A DNA stretch of 19,180 bases from DATHWB01 sp040902855 (lineage in GTDB: Bacteria; Actinomycetota; Acidimicrobiia; Spongiisociales; ZC4RG35). This document shows, piece after piece, positions 6,204 to 13,316 of this stretch. The translations under genes were made by a program, and so were the position numbers. The notes below the pieces were generated by a model. The model was not told where the DNA came from and made no database searches. It was given only the letters and a program-made list of their open reading frames with translations. Position 1 is the stretch's first letter, and the number at the start of each line of letters is the position of its first letter. The stretch is from NCBI GenBank assembly GCA_040902855.1, contig JBBDWN010000109.1:1-19180 (forward strand), read 5' to 3'.

Positions 6204-7156
6204 CGGGCGATCGGTCGCGCCGTTCGGAGGAACAGGAAGAACGCAAATGTGGCGACCGCGCTGAGCAGATGCCAGATGGCGTGGGCCTGGATGGCCGTGT
6301 CTGGATCACAGGCGGGATGATCGGCGGTACCAGTGAGCCAGATGGCGTAGGCACCGAGGAACGACATGACCCCCACCCAGTACCACGGCACGTACCTCCG
6401 GCGGTCAGGAGCGGAGTACCGAGCGACGAATCCGGGAAGCCAGAAGAGGACCACCCACCAGTAGCGACCAGGTTGTTCGAGGATGGTGGCAGGTGTCACG
6501 CCGAAGGCGGCGGCGACCATGAATCCGACGAAGCCCGACAGCCAGCGCACCGCTGGCGACCAGAACCGGTAGACGACTTCGGAAACGACCCACAGGCCGA
6601 TCGAGGCTCCGAAGAGGTCGAGGCCGATGCCCAGGTCAGGGCCGACGAACCAGTAGCCGGCCGCATAGACGCCGAGGAGGCCGCCATAGGTCGCGAAGAG
6701 CGTCCTGTCGCGCCACCGTCCGAGTCGCGACAGGTTGAACAACCAGGGGATCAGGATGTAGGCGACCATCGAGACGTTGTCGATCCATGCCCCGAAGCGG
6801 GTGTGGGTGCCGTGCATGACCATCGATCCCGGACCGAGAAAAACGCTGGCTGAGGCGTACAGGAGAACGATCGGGGTGTGGCCGATGAAGGGATTGACGC
6901 GCTCGCGGCCCGAGATGATGTCCCGGCCCAAGATCCCGAACATGGCCAGTCCGGCGATGACGAACCCGAGGTTGCCAAGCGTGTTGGCCGGTTCCCGCAG
7001 CAGTCCGCCGCTCACGCGTTCGCACCACCGCGAGATCTCTCCGATCGCCGATTCGTTCTCGGCCGCAGGACCCCAACCGTCGGAACCGGCCACTGCGAAC
7101 GCCACCCCGAATGCCGCCAGGGCGGCGCAGGCGATCACGAGCGGCCGACGTGCCAC
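6149..7156 (-). CDS. Ceramidase/CREST superfamily membrane hydrolase
   Basis: This is a 335-residue polytopic protein that matches the alkaline ceramidase-like (CREST) superfamily of intramembrane metal-dependent hydrolases, whose members cleave amide or related bonds in lipids. Visible signatures are CER (45-47) and REPANTLGNLGFVIAG (54-69), the counterpart of the family's CE-x-x...EP-x-NT-x-SN motif; S111-x-x-x-H115; D126 in DNVSM; and H292-x-x-x-H296 in AHAIWHLL. Together S, D and the three His form the expected metal site. About seven hydrophobic segments are present, including an N-terminal one (LVIACAALAAFGVAFAVAG). The start is GTG 7156, 13 bases after the stop of the HAD gene, so the two are probably cotranscribed. 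The Ser-rich C-terminus overlaps the convergent AI-2E gene by 55 bases. The lipid substrate is unknown; true ceramidase activity is not assured in a bacterium. Confidence 0.78.
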   Translation of the reverse strand: MARRPLVIACAALAAFGVAFAVAGSDGWGPAAENESAIGEISRWCERVSGGLLREPANTLGNLGFVIAGLAMFGILGRDIISGRERVNPFIGHTPIVLLYASASVFLGPGSMVMHGTHTRFGAWIDNVSMVAYILIPWLFNLSRLGRWRDRTLFATYGGLLGVYAAGYWFVGPDLGIGLDLFGASIGLWVVSEVVYRFWSPAVRWLSGFVGFMVAAAFGVTPATILEQPGRYWWVVLFWLPGFVARYSAPDRRRYVPWYWVGVMSFLGAYAIWLTGTADHPACDPDTAIQAHAIWHLLSAVATFAFFLFLRTARPIARQPELDSSSSTASGSPSS

Positions 7157-7169
7157 CGAAGTGATCCCG

Positions 7170-8129
7170 TCAGTCCGAGACGTGCCCGGGCGGAGCCCCC
7201 AACCGTTCCGTGAGCGCCAGGGAGCGGTCGCGGACGATCCGGTCGGCGATGGTTCGCACGCTGTGGGTCAGCCACATCGCGGTCTGGCTGCCGTCGGTGT
7301 AGTCGGCCGGGCCGTACGCATCGATGCGGTCCTGTTCGAGCAGCCTGTTGACTTGTTCGAACTCGGCTTCCGATCCCGGCCGGTAGACCGCGTACGTCTT
7401 GCCCCCGTTCTTTTCGACGACGCTGAACACCGGGACGTCGCTCGGACCGTCTGCGACGTAGACCATGTTCTGGAACGGGATCCGCCGGTCCTCATGGGCG
7501 ATCTTGGAGTTGACGTCGATGTTGCGATGCCGGTTGGTGCCCTTGTTGATCTCGAAGACGGCCCGCGTCTTGGACGTGTTGTCGATCGTGTACACGATCT
7601 GGCGGATCTCCCGATCGTCTCCGGAGAACATCCTGCCGCTCTCGAGGTATCCGGGGGGTGCGACCTCCTCGGAGAACTCGCACCCCCATACCTCGGCAAC
7701 GTACGGGGCGACAGCGCTACCGAGGATCATCTGTCGTAACCCCGACGAGACGATGTAGTGCTCGACCGTGATCTGGTGCTCGGCGTACACCGGGTCCGAT
7801 TCGATCTGCTTCGTGAGCTGGCCGAGGAAGTCAGGCATCCCGTCGTAGAACTGGATCTCCGCCCCCAATTCGGACAAGAGATCGTTCGTCAGCCCTTTCA
7901 TCAGACCGGCGCGGACGTAGGTCAGCATGTGGTTCAGGTAGAGAGTGTCACCACTCGTCATGCCCGCCCCGCGGGCGGTGTAGTAGTCGTCGAGACCATC
8001 GGATTCGGCCCAGAAGGTGGCAGGGTCGATCCCGTAGCGGGCGAACAGGGGCGCCTGCATGTATCCGGGGATGAGGGTCTTGTCGAAGTCCCAGATCACT
8101 CCGATCACGTTCTGCGGGAAGATGGGCAT
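7170..8129 (-). CDS. HAD superfamily hydrolase (phosphatase-like)
   Basis: This is a 319-residue haloacid-dehalogenase-fold protein, probably a Mg-dependent phosphatase. Motif I is VIWDFDKTLI (D14 nucleophile, D16 acid/base), motif II is HYIVSSGL (S128/S129), a candidate motif III lysine lies near N-S-K-I (209), and motif IV is VYVADGPSDVPVF (D227, D231). The cap region between motifs I and II is helical and large (about 100 residues), as in phosphoserine-phosphatase-like C1 caps. The start is set at ATG 8129 because TACCAT (8142-8137) lies exactly 7 bases upstream, like other leaderless starts here. ATG 8138 would add three residues and overlap that -10 box. The frame stays open far upstream, but that part is antisense to prfC and not real. 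The substrate is unknown. It forms a two-gene unit with the CREST hydrolase. Confidence 0.85.
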   Translation of the reverse strand: MPIFPQNVIGVIWDFDKTLIPGYMQAPLFARYGIDPATFWAESDGLDDYYTARGAGMTSGDTLYLNHMLTYVRAGLMKGLTNDLLSELGAEIQFYDGMPDFLGQLTKQIESDPVYAEHQITVEHYIVSSGLRQMILGSAVAPYVAEVWGCEFSEEVAPPGYLESGRMFSGDDREIRQIVYTIDNTSKTRAVFEINKGTNRHRNIDVNSKIAHEDRRIPFQNMVYVADGPSDVPVFSVVEKNGGKTYAVYRPGSEAEFEQVNRLLEQDRIDAYGPADYTDGSQTAMWLTHSVRTIADRIVRDRSLALTERLGAPPGHVSD

Positions 8130-8136
8130 ACCAGGC

Positions 8137-8142
8137 ATGGTA
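8137..8142 (-). promoter_or_regulatory. -10 box (TACCAT) of the HAD-ceramidase operon, leaderless
   Basis: On the minus strand TACCAT (8142-8137) is followed by 7 bases and then ATG 8129. No Shine-Dalgarno is present upstream of either candidate ATG, which supports a leaderless transcript starting at 8129. Confidence 0.4.
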
Positions 8143-8227
8143 TTCGCGATCTGCGGATCCCGATAGGGCGGGATGTCGGCGAGCGGGTGGAGGCGCCAAC
8201 TGCGGTACTCTTCGTCGGTTCCACGTC

Positions 8228-8233
8228 GGGAGG
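8228..8233 (+). promoter_or_regulatory. Shine-Dalgarno of prfC (GGGAGG)
   Basis: GGGAGG ends 4 bases before the ATG at 8238 and decides this start over the long in-frame open reading upstream. A TACTCT hexamer at 8206-8211 could be the -10, giving a leader of about 20 bases. Confidence 0.6.
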
Positions 8234-8237
8234 TCCG

Positions 8238-9812
8238 ATGGCCGACGCCATCGCAACCGAGGCGCGGCGTCGGCGGACGTTCGCGATCATTTCCCACCCG
8301 GACGCCGGGAAGACGACCCTCACCGAGAAGCTGCTGCTGTTCTCCGGTGTCATCGGCGAAGCGGGTGCCGTTGGCGCGCGCTCGGGCAGGCGGGAGGTCA
8401 CGTCTGACTGGATGGAGATGGAACGTGCGCGAGGGATTTCGATCACGTCCACCGTCCTCCAATTCGAGGTGGGCGACCGGCTCTTCAACCTGCTCGACAC
8501 GCCCGGCCACAAGGACTTCTCCGAGGACACGTATCGCGTCCTGTCCGCCGTTGACTCGGCAGTCATCGTCATCGACGCCGCCAAGGGGATCGAGGCGCAG
8601 ACGCTCAAGTTGTTCCAGGTGGCCCAAGCCAGGGGGATCCCCCTGATCACCTTCGTGAACAAATGCGACCGGCCCGGCATGGCTCCTCTCGAGATCCTCG
8701 ACGACATCGAACGTCAACTCGGGATCGTGGCGACACCGGTCACCTGGCCGGTGGGGAGCGGTCAGGCGTTCCAGGGCGTCGTCGATCGTCGGGACGCCGT
8801 CTTCTGGGAGTTCGAGCGGACGGCTCGCGGGACCAAGATCGGAGCCGAGCACGAGTTGCGGCTCACGCCCGAAACCGCGGGGGGCGACGAGTGGCGCGAG
8901 AACGCCCTCTCCGAACTCGAGTTGCTCGCCGAGGTGGAGGCGGATCATGACCCGAAGAGGTTCCTGGCGGGGGAGACCACCCCGGTGTTCTTCGGCTCGG
9001 CGCTGTGGAACTTCGGTGTCAGGCTGCTCCTCGACGCCGTCGACGCGATGGCTCCCAGCCCTCAGCCGCGCGAAGGCACAGACGGGGTGCCGCGCAGGCT
9101 CGATGACGGGGTGTCGGGATTCATCTTCAAGATCCAGGCCAACCTGGACCCGCGCCATCGTGACCGCGTCGCCTACATGCGGCTCTGTACAGGCCATTTC
9201 GAGCGCGGGATGACCCTCACGAGCAACCGCACCGGGCGGTCGTTCACCACCAAGTACGCCCATCAGGTCTTCGGACGGGAACGCGATACCGTGGAAGAGG
9301 CCTTCCCCGGCGACATCGTCGGCCTGGTCAATGCGAACGACCTCCTGATCGGCGACACCCTCTCACTCGACGGCGTGGTTCGCTATCCCCCGATTCCCAC
9401 CTTTGCCCCCGAATTCTTCCGCGTCGCCCGCAACCTGGACACCGGCCGCTACAAGCAGTTCCGGAAAGGGATCACACAATTGGACGAGGAGGGCGTCATC
9501 CAGATCCTCCGCACGGAACAGGGCGGCGAGAGAGAGCCGATCCTTGCGGCGGTCGGCGAGATGCAGTACGAGGTGGCGCTGCACCGCCTCCATTACGAGT
9601 TCAACGCCGAGGTGCTCTTCGAGTCGACCCCGTGGAACGTCGCCCGAAGGACCGACGATGCCGGAGTGGCGACACTCGCCGGCATTCGCGGAGTCGAAGT
9701 CGCTCGGAGAAGCAGCGGCATCCCAGTTGCCCTGTTCACGAACCGACACCGTTTGGAAGCGGTCGAGCGCGATCACCCCGACCTGCTGCTGGATCCGATC
9801 ATCGCCCTGTGA
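8238..9812 (+). CDS. prfC: Peptide chain release factor 3
   Basis: RF3 is a cytoplasmic translational GTPase that recycles RF1/RF2 from the ribosome after peptide release. This 524-residue protein has the expected length and motifs: G1 SHPDAGKTT (19-27), the G2 region MEMERARGISITST, G3 DTPGHKDF (87-94) and G4 NKCD (141-144). The G2 region carries the R-G-I-S form shared by RF3 and distinct from EF-G. The SxSDWMEMERARGISI block and the C-terminal EPILAAVGEMQYEVALHRL segment are diagnostic of RF3. The ATG at 8238 follows GGGAGG. Upstream it is divergent from the HAD gene with a gap of about 108 bases. Downstream its stop overlaps the MFS start as GTGA, implying cotranscription and coupled translation. 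The functional link between the two is not obvious. Confidence 0.96.
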   Translation: MADAIATEARRRRTFAIISHPDAGKTTLTEKLLLFSGVIGEAGAVGARSGRREVTSDWMEMERARGISITSTVLQFEVGDRLFNLLDTPGHKDFSEDTYRVLSAVDSAVIVIDAAKGIEAQTLKLFQVAQARGIPLITFVNKCDRPGMAPLEILDDIERQLGIVATPVTWPVGSGQAFQGVVDRRDAVFWEFERTARGTKIGAEHELRLTPETAGGDEWRENALSELELLAEVEADHDPKRFLAGETTPVFFGSALWNFGVRLLLDAVDAMAPSPQPREGTDGVPRRLDDGVSGFIFKIQANLDPRHRDRVAYMRLCTGHFERGMTLTSNRTGRSFTTKYAHQVFGRERDTVEEAFPGDIVGLVNANDLLIGDTLSLDGVVRYPPIPTFAPEFFRVARNLDTGRYKQFRKGITQLDEEGVIQILRTEQGGEREPILAAVGEMQYEVALHRLHYEFNAEVLFESTPWNVARRTDDAGVATLAGIRGVEVARRSSGIPVALFTNRHRLEAVERDHPDLLLDPIIAL

Positions 9813-11074
9813 ACGCGCCCCCGCTCCTCACGAGCCGCCTGATCGACCGCATTCCGGTCCATTACTCCTGGGTCGTCCTCGTCGCCGGGACGATCGCAGT
9901 CGGAATGACCATTCCCGGCCAGACCGTTGGGGTCTCGGTCTTCCTGGACTTCATCATCGACGATCTGGGGCTCGGACGGTCGACGGTCTCGGCGGTGTAC
10001 ACGGCCGGCACGCTGGTCGGCTCGCTCAGCCTCCCCTACATCGGGCGTGCGATCGACAGGCACGGACCCCGGCGGGCGGTGCTTCTGATCGGATCCGCCT
10101 TTGCGCTCGCATGCGTGTTCATGGGCTTCGTCGGCAGCGTCCTGACTCTGTTCGTCGGCTTTGCTCTCATTCGCGCACTCGGGCAGGGAGCGCTGGGTCT
10201 CGTGAGCATGCACACCATCAATCTGTGGTTTGTCCGCCGTCGGGGTCTCGCCATCGGGCTGGCCGGGGTCGGCATGGCGCTGGCCACGTCGGTGATGCCG
10301 GCCGTGATCAACTCGCTGATCGCGACATTCGGGTGGCGAACCGCCTACGCCCTGCTCGGTCTCGCCGTGGCGGTCGTCGTACTGCCCGTCGGGGGAGGGC
10401 TCTTCCGGTTCGCCCCTGAGCGTTACGGGCGCGAGCCCGACGGCAAGAAGTTCGAGGGCGCGGAGAGCGTGTCAGCGACCGAGCGAAACTTTACGCTCGC
10501 CCAGGCGAGACGGACGATCACCTTCTGGCTTTTTGCTTCCGGGGCGTTCCTCACGGCGATGCTCGGCACCGGACTGGTATTCCACCACTTCTCGATCATG
10601 GACAACAACGGGTTGAGTCGTGAGCTGGCGGCGACCGTGTTCATCTCGTTCGGGATCGTCCAAGCGATCGCCAACCTCCTGACCGGATGGTTGCTCGACC
10701 GGGTTCCACCCCGCTTCCTCCTGGCGGTCGCCCAGGCGGCGATGGTGACTGTCATGATTCTCGCCACGAGCGTCTCGGCCGGACCGAGCCTGCTGGTCTA
10801 CGGGGTGGTCTTCGGGATTATGCAGGGGATGAGCGGCGCCATATCTCTCACCGTATACCCTCACTATTTTGGCCGCACCCATCAGGGAGCGATCAAGGGG
10901 ATGGTGTCGACGATCATGGTGGCCGGCACGGCAGCCGGACCGCTCCTGCTCGCCGTCGGGTTCGACATGTCCGGGTCGTATCGCCCTGTGCTCCTCGGCG
11001 CCGCAATCGCTCCGGCCCTCATCGCCGTCATCACTCCATGGCTGAAGTTGGTGACGCCAACCGGGATCAGATGA
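9809..11074 (+). CDS. Major facilitator superfamily transporter (oxalate/formate-antiporter-like)
   Basis: This is a 421-residue MFS permease with twelve predicted membrane helices. It opens with IPVHYSWVVLVAGTIAVGMT and a short first loop (VFLDFIIDDLGLGRSTVSAVYTAGTLVGSL), the layout of the OFA/monocarboxylate-type branch. Motif A appears between helices 2 and 3 as GRAIDRHGPRRAVLL, with a weaker counterpart after helix 8 (GWLLDRVPPRFLL). The central cytoplasmic loop carries the charged ERYGREPDGKKFEG segment. The start is GTG 9809, overlapping the prfC stop by four bases; the open frame further upstream is antiparallel to prfC coding and unlikely. Substrate is unknown. The homogentisate dioxygenase gene about 200 bases downstream makes an aromatic or organic acid a reasonable guess, but only a guess. 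Confidence 0.88.
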   Translation: MNAPPLLTSRLIDRIPVHYSWVVLVAGTIAVGMTIPGQTVGVSVFLDFIIDDLGLGRSTVSAVYTAGTLVGSLSLPYIGRAIDRHGPRRAVLLIGSAFALACVFMGFVGSVLTLFVGFALIRALGQGALGLVSMHTINLWFVRRRGLAIGLAGVGMALATSVMPAVINSLIATFGWRTAYALLGLAVAVVVLPVGGGLFRFAPERYGREPDGKKFEGAESVSATERNFTLAQARRTITFWLFASGAFLTAMLGTGLVFHHFSIMDNNGLSRELAATVFISFGIVQAIANLLTGWLLDRVPPRFLLAVAQAAMVTVMILATSVSAGPSLLVYGVVFGIMQGMSGAISLTVYPHYFGRTHQGAIKGMVSTIMVAGTAAGPLLLAVGFDMSGSYRPVLLGAAIAPALIAVITPWLKLVTPTGIR

Positions 11075-11250
11075 ACGTGGCCGATCTCCTTCAGTTGGCC
11101 GGTGGACGGCGCGAGCGAACATCTCCGAGGGCGACTTCCCGGACCGGAACACCGGCGCGGTCTCGCAACGAGCAGGACTCGATCACCCAGAATCTCGGTT
11201 TCCGCCTCGCCGCCGATCCGACCTGACGACAGGTACGGTCCATGGCATGC

Positions 11251-11260
11251 GGAGAGAGGA
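11251..11260 (+). promoter_or_regulatory. Purine-rich ribosome binding site of hmgA
   Basis: GGAGAGAGGA ends 11 bases before ATG 11272 but only 2 bases before GTG 11263, so it favours ATG 11272. A TACGGT hexamer at 11234-11239 could be the -10, and it would exclude ATG 11242 as a start. Confidence 0.45.
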
Positions 11261-11271
11261 TCGTGAGCGAC

Positions 11272-12564
11272 ATGGGTGAGCTGTCCTACCTATCGGGGTT
11301 TGGCAACGAGTTCGCGAGCGAGGCGGTGTCGGGCGCACTTCCGGTCGGTCAGAACAATCCGCAGAAGCCTCCGCTGGGCCTGTACACCGAACAGCTCTCC
11401 GGCACGGCCTTCACCGTTGCCAACGACCGCAACCGCCGGACATGGATGTATCGGATTCGGCCCTCGGTCCGTCACGCCTGGCGGTTCACCGAGACCTCGA
11501 GCCATTTCATCAGAACCGCCCCGAATCGCGAGTCGGACCCGCCGATCGGCCAGCTCAGGTGGAATCCGCCCGAGTTCCCGAACGATCCCACCACGTTCCT
11601 CACCGGGATCAGGACGATCGCCACCAACGGCGACGCCCACCTCCAGCGGGGGATGGCAGCCCATGTCTACATGGCAACGGAGTCGATGACGAACACGCAC
11701 TTCTACGACGCCGACGGGGAACTGCTGATCGTCCCCCAGTCAGGTCGGCTGCGATTCGTGACCGAGTGCGGCGTACTCGAGGTTCGTCCCGGTGAGGCGG
11801 CGCTCATGCCGCGAGGCATGGTGTTCCGGGTGGAACTCATGGACGAGACGGCCCGTGGCTACATCTGCGAGAACTACGGAACGTTGCTCGAACTGCCAGA
11901 GCGCGGTCCCGTCGGCGCCAACGGCCTTGCGAATCCTCGTGATTTTCTCCATCCGGTCGCGGCATTCGAGGACACCGAGGAACCCGGAGAGCTGTTCGTG
12001 AAGTTCGATGGGCGCTTGTTCGTCGTCGCGACCGACTATTCGCCGCTCGACGTGGTCGGTTGGCACGGCAACCACGTTCCGTGGAAGTACGACCTGAGAA
12101 AGTTCAACGTGATGGGATCGATCAGCTTCGACCATCCCGATCCGTCGATCTTCACCGTGCTCACCTCGCCGTCACCCGATCCGGGTGTTGCGAACATCGA
12201 CTTCGTCGTCTTCGCCGATCGGTGGCTGGTCGGCGAGCACACCTTCCGCCCGCCGTACTACCACAAGAACATCATGTCGGAGTTCATGGGGATCCTCTAC
12301 GGCGTCTACGACGCCAAAGAGGAAGGGTTCAATCCGGGCGGGATGAGTTTGCACAACATGTACTTCCCGCATGGACCGGATCATGACGCCTGGATCAAGG
12401 CGACGACCTCCGAACTGAAGCCGGAGAAGCTCTCAGACACGATGTCGTTCATGTTCGAAACCAGGTACCCGCTCATCCCTACCGAGTACGCCGGCTCGAT
12501 TCCCGCTCTCCAGGACGACTACCCGAGCGTGTGGCACTCGCTTGAACGGCACTTTCAGGTCTGA
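11272..12564 (+). CDS. hmgA: Homogentisate 1,2-dioxygenase
   Basis: This non-heme Fe(II) dioxygenase opens the ring of homogentisate to maleylacetoacetate, the central step in tyrosine and phenylalanine catabolism. The sequence is a full-length (430-residue), textbook member. It begins LSGFGNEFASEAVSGALP with GQN-x-P soon after, and carries GLYTEQLSGTAFT. The iron ligands match the human enzyme's spacing: H331 and E337 in RPPYYHKNIMSEFMG, and H367 in LHNMYFPHGPDHD. The catalytic His corresponds to H288 in SFDHPDPSIFTVLT. ATG 11272 is chosen from the ribosome binding site and the family N-terminus; GTG 11263 and ATG 11242 are alternatives. No fumarylacetoacetase or isomerase is adjacent, so the rest of the pathway lies elsewhere. 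The adjacent MFS gene may belong with it. Confidence 0.96.
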   Translation: MGELSYLSGFGNEFASEAVSGALPVGQNNPQKPPLGLYTEQLSGTAFTVANDRNRRTWMYRIRPSVRHAWRFTETSSHFIRTAPNRESDPPIGQLRWNPPEFPNDPTTFLTGIRTIATNGDAHLQRGMAAHVYMATESMTNTHFYDADGELLIVPQSGRLRFVTECGVLEVRPGEAALMPRGMVFRVELMDETARGYICENYGTLLELPERGPVGANGLANPRDFLHPVAAFEDTEEPGELFVKFDGRLFVVATDYSPLDVVGWHGNHVPWKYDLRKFNVMGSISFDHPDPSIFTVLTSPSPDPGVANIDFVVFADRWLVGEHTFRPPYYHKNIMSEFMGILYGVYDAKEEGFNPGGMSLHNMYFPHGPDHDAWIKATTSELKPEKLSDTMSFMFETRYPLIPTEYAGSIPALQDDYPSVWHSLERHFQV

Positions 12565-12629
12565 CACACCGCGGTGGAAGTAGGCAGGGCGGCTTCTGGC
12601 GCAGCACCGCACGGCTTCTGACACAGCGC
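12560..12629 (+). repeat. Three imperfect copies of TCTGRCRCA-type repeat at the hmgA 3' end
   Basis: TCTGACACACCGC (12560-12572, including the hmgA stop), TCTGGCGCAGCAC (12595-12607) and TCTGACACAGCGC (12617-12629) are related. The last two extend leftwards as GGCTTCTG (12591 and 12613, 22 bases apart). The function is unknown. The rest of this 119-base convergent gap shows no clear terminator. Confidence 0.35.
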
Positions 12630-12683
12630 TGGATTGGTAGGCCGGCTGCGCCGACACGGTCGGGCGAGCGGCAGGCCTCCTGG

Positions 12684-13190
12684 TTAGGCGTCGAGCACGA
12701 TCTCGCCGCCATCCGCAGGGCCGATGATGGGTGCTTCGGTCGACCAGGGGAAGTTGACCCACTTGTCTGTGTGCCTCCACACGTATTCGCAGTCGACCAG
12801 CGAGTGGGGCTTTTCGTAGAGGACCGCGGTGCGGACGTCCGCCACCCGACCCTGACAGTGGTCGTGAACGACGCGAATCGTGTTGCCCGTGTCCGCCACA
12901 TCGTCGGCGATGAGGATGCGGGCGCCGTCCAATTCCACCTGGTTCTGATACGGGGGGAGCATGACGGGCACGTCGCGACGGGTTCCAACCCCCGTGTAAT
13001 ACTCGATGTTCATCACGTACAGGTTCTTCACGCTGAGGGCGTACCCGAGCGATCCGGCCACGAAGAGACCGCCCCGGGCGATGGCCAGGATGATGTCGGG
13101 TCGGTATCCGTCGTCGGCGACCTGCCGGGCGAGGGAACGGACGGCGGTGCCGTAGAGATCCCACGTGAGTGTCTCGCGTGGTTCGGTCAT
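12684..13190 (-). CDS. Phosphoribosyltransferase (type I PRTase fold)
   Basis: This is a 168-residue type I phosphoribosyltransferase, which uses PRPP to add ribose-5-phosphate to a base or related acceptor in the cytoplasm. The PRPP-binding loop is clear: RILIADDVADTGNTIRVV (91-108), with paired Asp and TGNT. The beta-strand and loop IILAIARGGLFVAGSLGYAL (33-52) is the usual first PRTase substrate loop. The C-terminal VNFPWSTEAP (145-154) is a hood segment with the aromatic found in Gpt/hypoxanthine-type enzymes. It resembles xanthine-guanine/hypoxanthine PRTase-like proteins common in actinobacteria and archaea. The exact base is not readable. The start is ATG 13190. It converges with hmgA and is divergent from the PLP enzyme gene across 126 bases. 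Confidence 0.88.
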   Translation of the reverse strand: MTEPRETLTWDLYGTAVRSLARQVADDGYRPDIILAIARGGLFVAGSLGYALSVKNLYVMNIEYYTGVGTRRDVPVMLPPYQNQVELDGARILIADDVADTGNTIRVVHDHCQGRVADVRTAVLYEKPHSLVDCEYVWRHTDKWVNFPWSTEAPIIGPADGGEIVLDA

Positions 13191-13259
13191 CGGCCTATGT
13201 TCCCACGTTCTCGTGCCCCCGCACCACCCGCATCGCCGACCCGCCGTGACGAGTCATCT

Positions 13260-13295
13260 GGGGTGGGCGTCTCCACTTCCTGAGAAGCCCACCCC
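13260..13295. promoter_or_regulatory. Long inverted repeat (candidate operator) before the PLP enzyme gene
   Basis: GGGGTGGGC (13260-13268) pairs perfectly with GCCCACCCC (13287-13295). After one G/A mismatch, TCTC (13270-13273) pairs with GAGA (13282-13285), leaving an 8-base loop. The dyad is centred about 39 bases before the GTG at 13317, so it covers the expected -35 of the TAAGCT promoter. It could be an operator. If transcribed from further upstream, it would form a strong hairpin. Confidence 0.5.
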
Positions 13296-13303
13296 GGTCG
13301 CCG

Positions 13304-13309
13304 TAAGCT
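13304..13309 (+). promoter_or_regulatory. -10 box (TAAGCT) of the PLP enzyme gene, leaderless
   Basis: TAAGCT is followed by 7 bases and then GTG 13317, with no Shine-Dalgarno. This again fits leaderless transcription. Confidence 0.45.
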
Positions 13310-13316
13310 TCGGCCG

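Noticed and set aside
5684..6853. Plus-strand open frame crossing from the AI-2E gene into the ceramidase-like gene
   Set aside because: It runs through two well-supported genes in other frames. The translation is Arg/Asp-rich and featureless.
8130..9263. Minus-strand open frame extending the HAD gene far upstream, for a 697-residue product
   Set aside because: It is antisense to prfC, whose motifs are unambiguous. The extension is Arg/His-rich and low-complexity, and the HAD fold begins right after ATG 8129.
11071..11226. 51-codon frame starting in an ATGA overlap with the MFS stop
   Set aside because: The overlap is suggestive, but the product is Arg/Thr/Ser-rich with no hydrophobic core or motif, there is no added ribosome site, and a minus-strand frame of similar length overlaps it. 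I leave the region 11075-11271 as intergenic with a possible hmgA promoter.
12571..12683. Intrinsic terminator between convergent hmgA and the phosphoribosyltransferase
   Set aside because: The gap has GC-rich partial symmetries but no stem longer than 4-5 bp with a following T-run.
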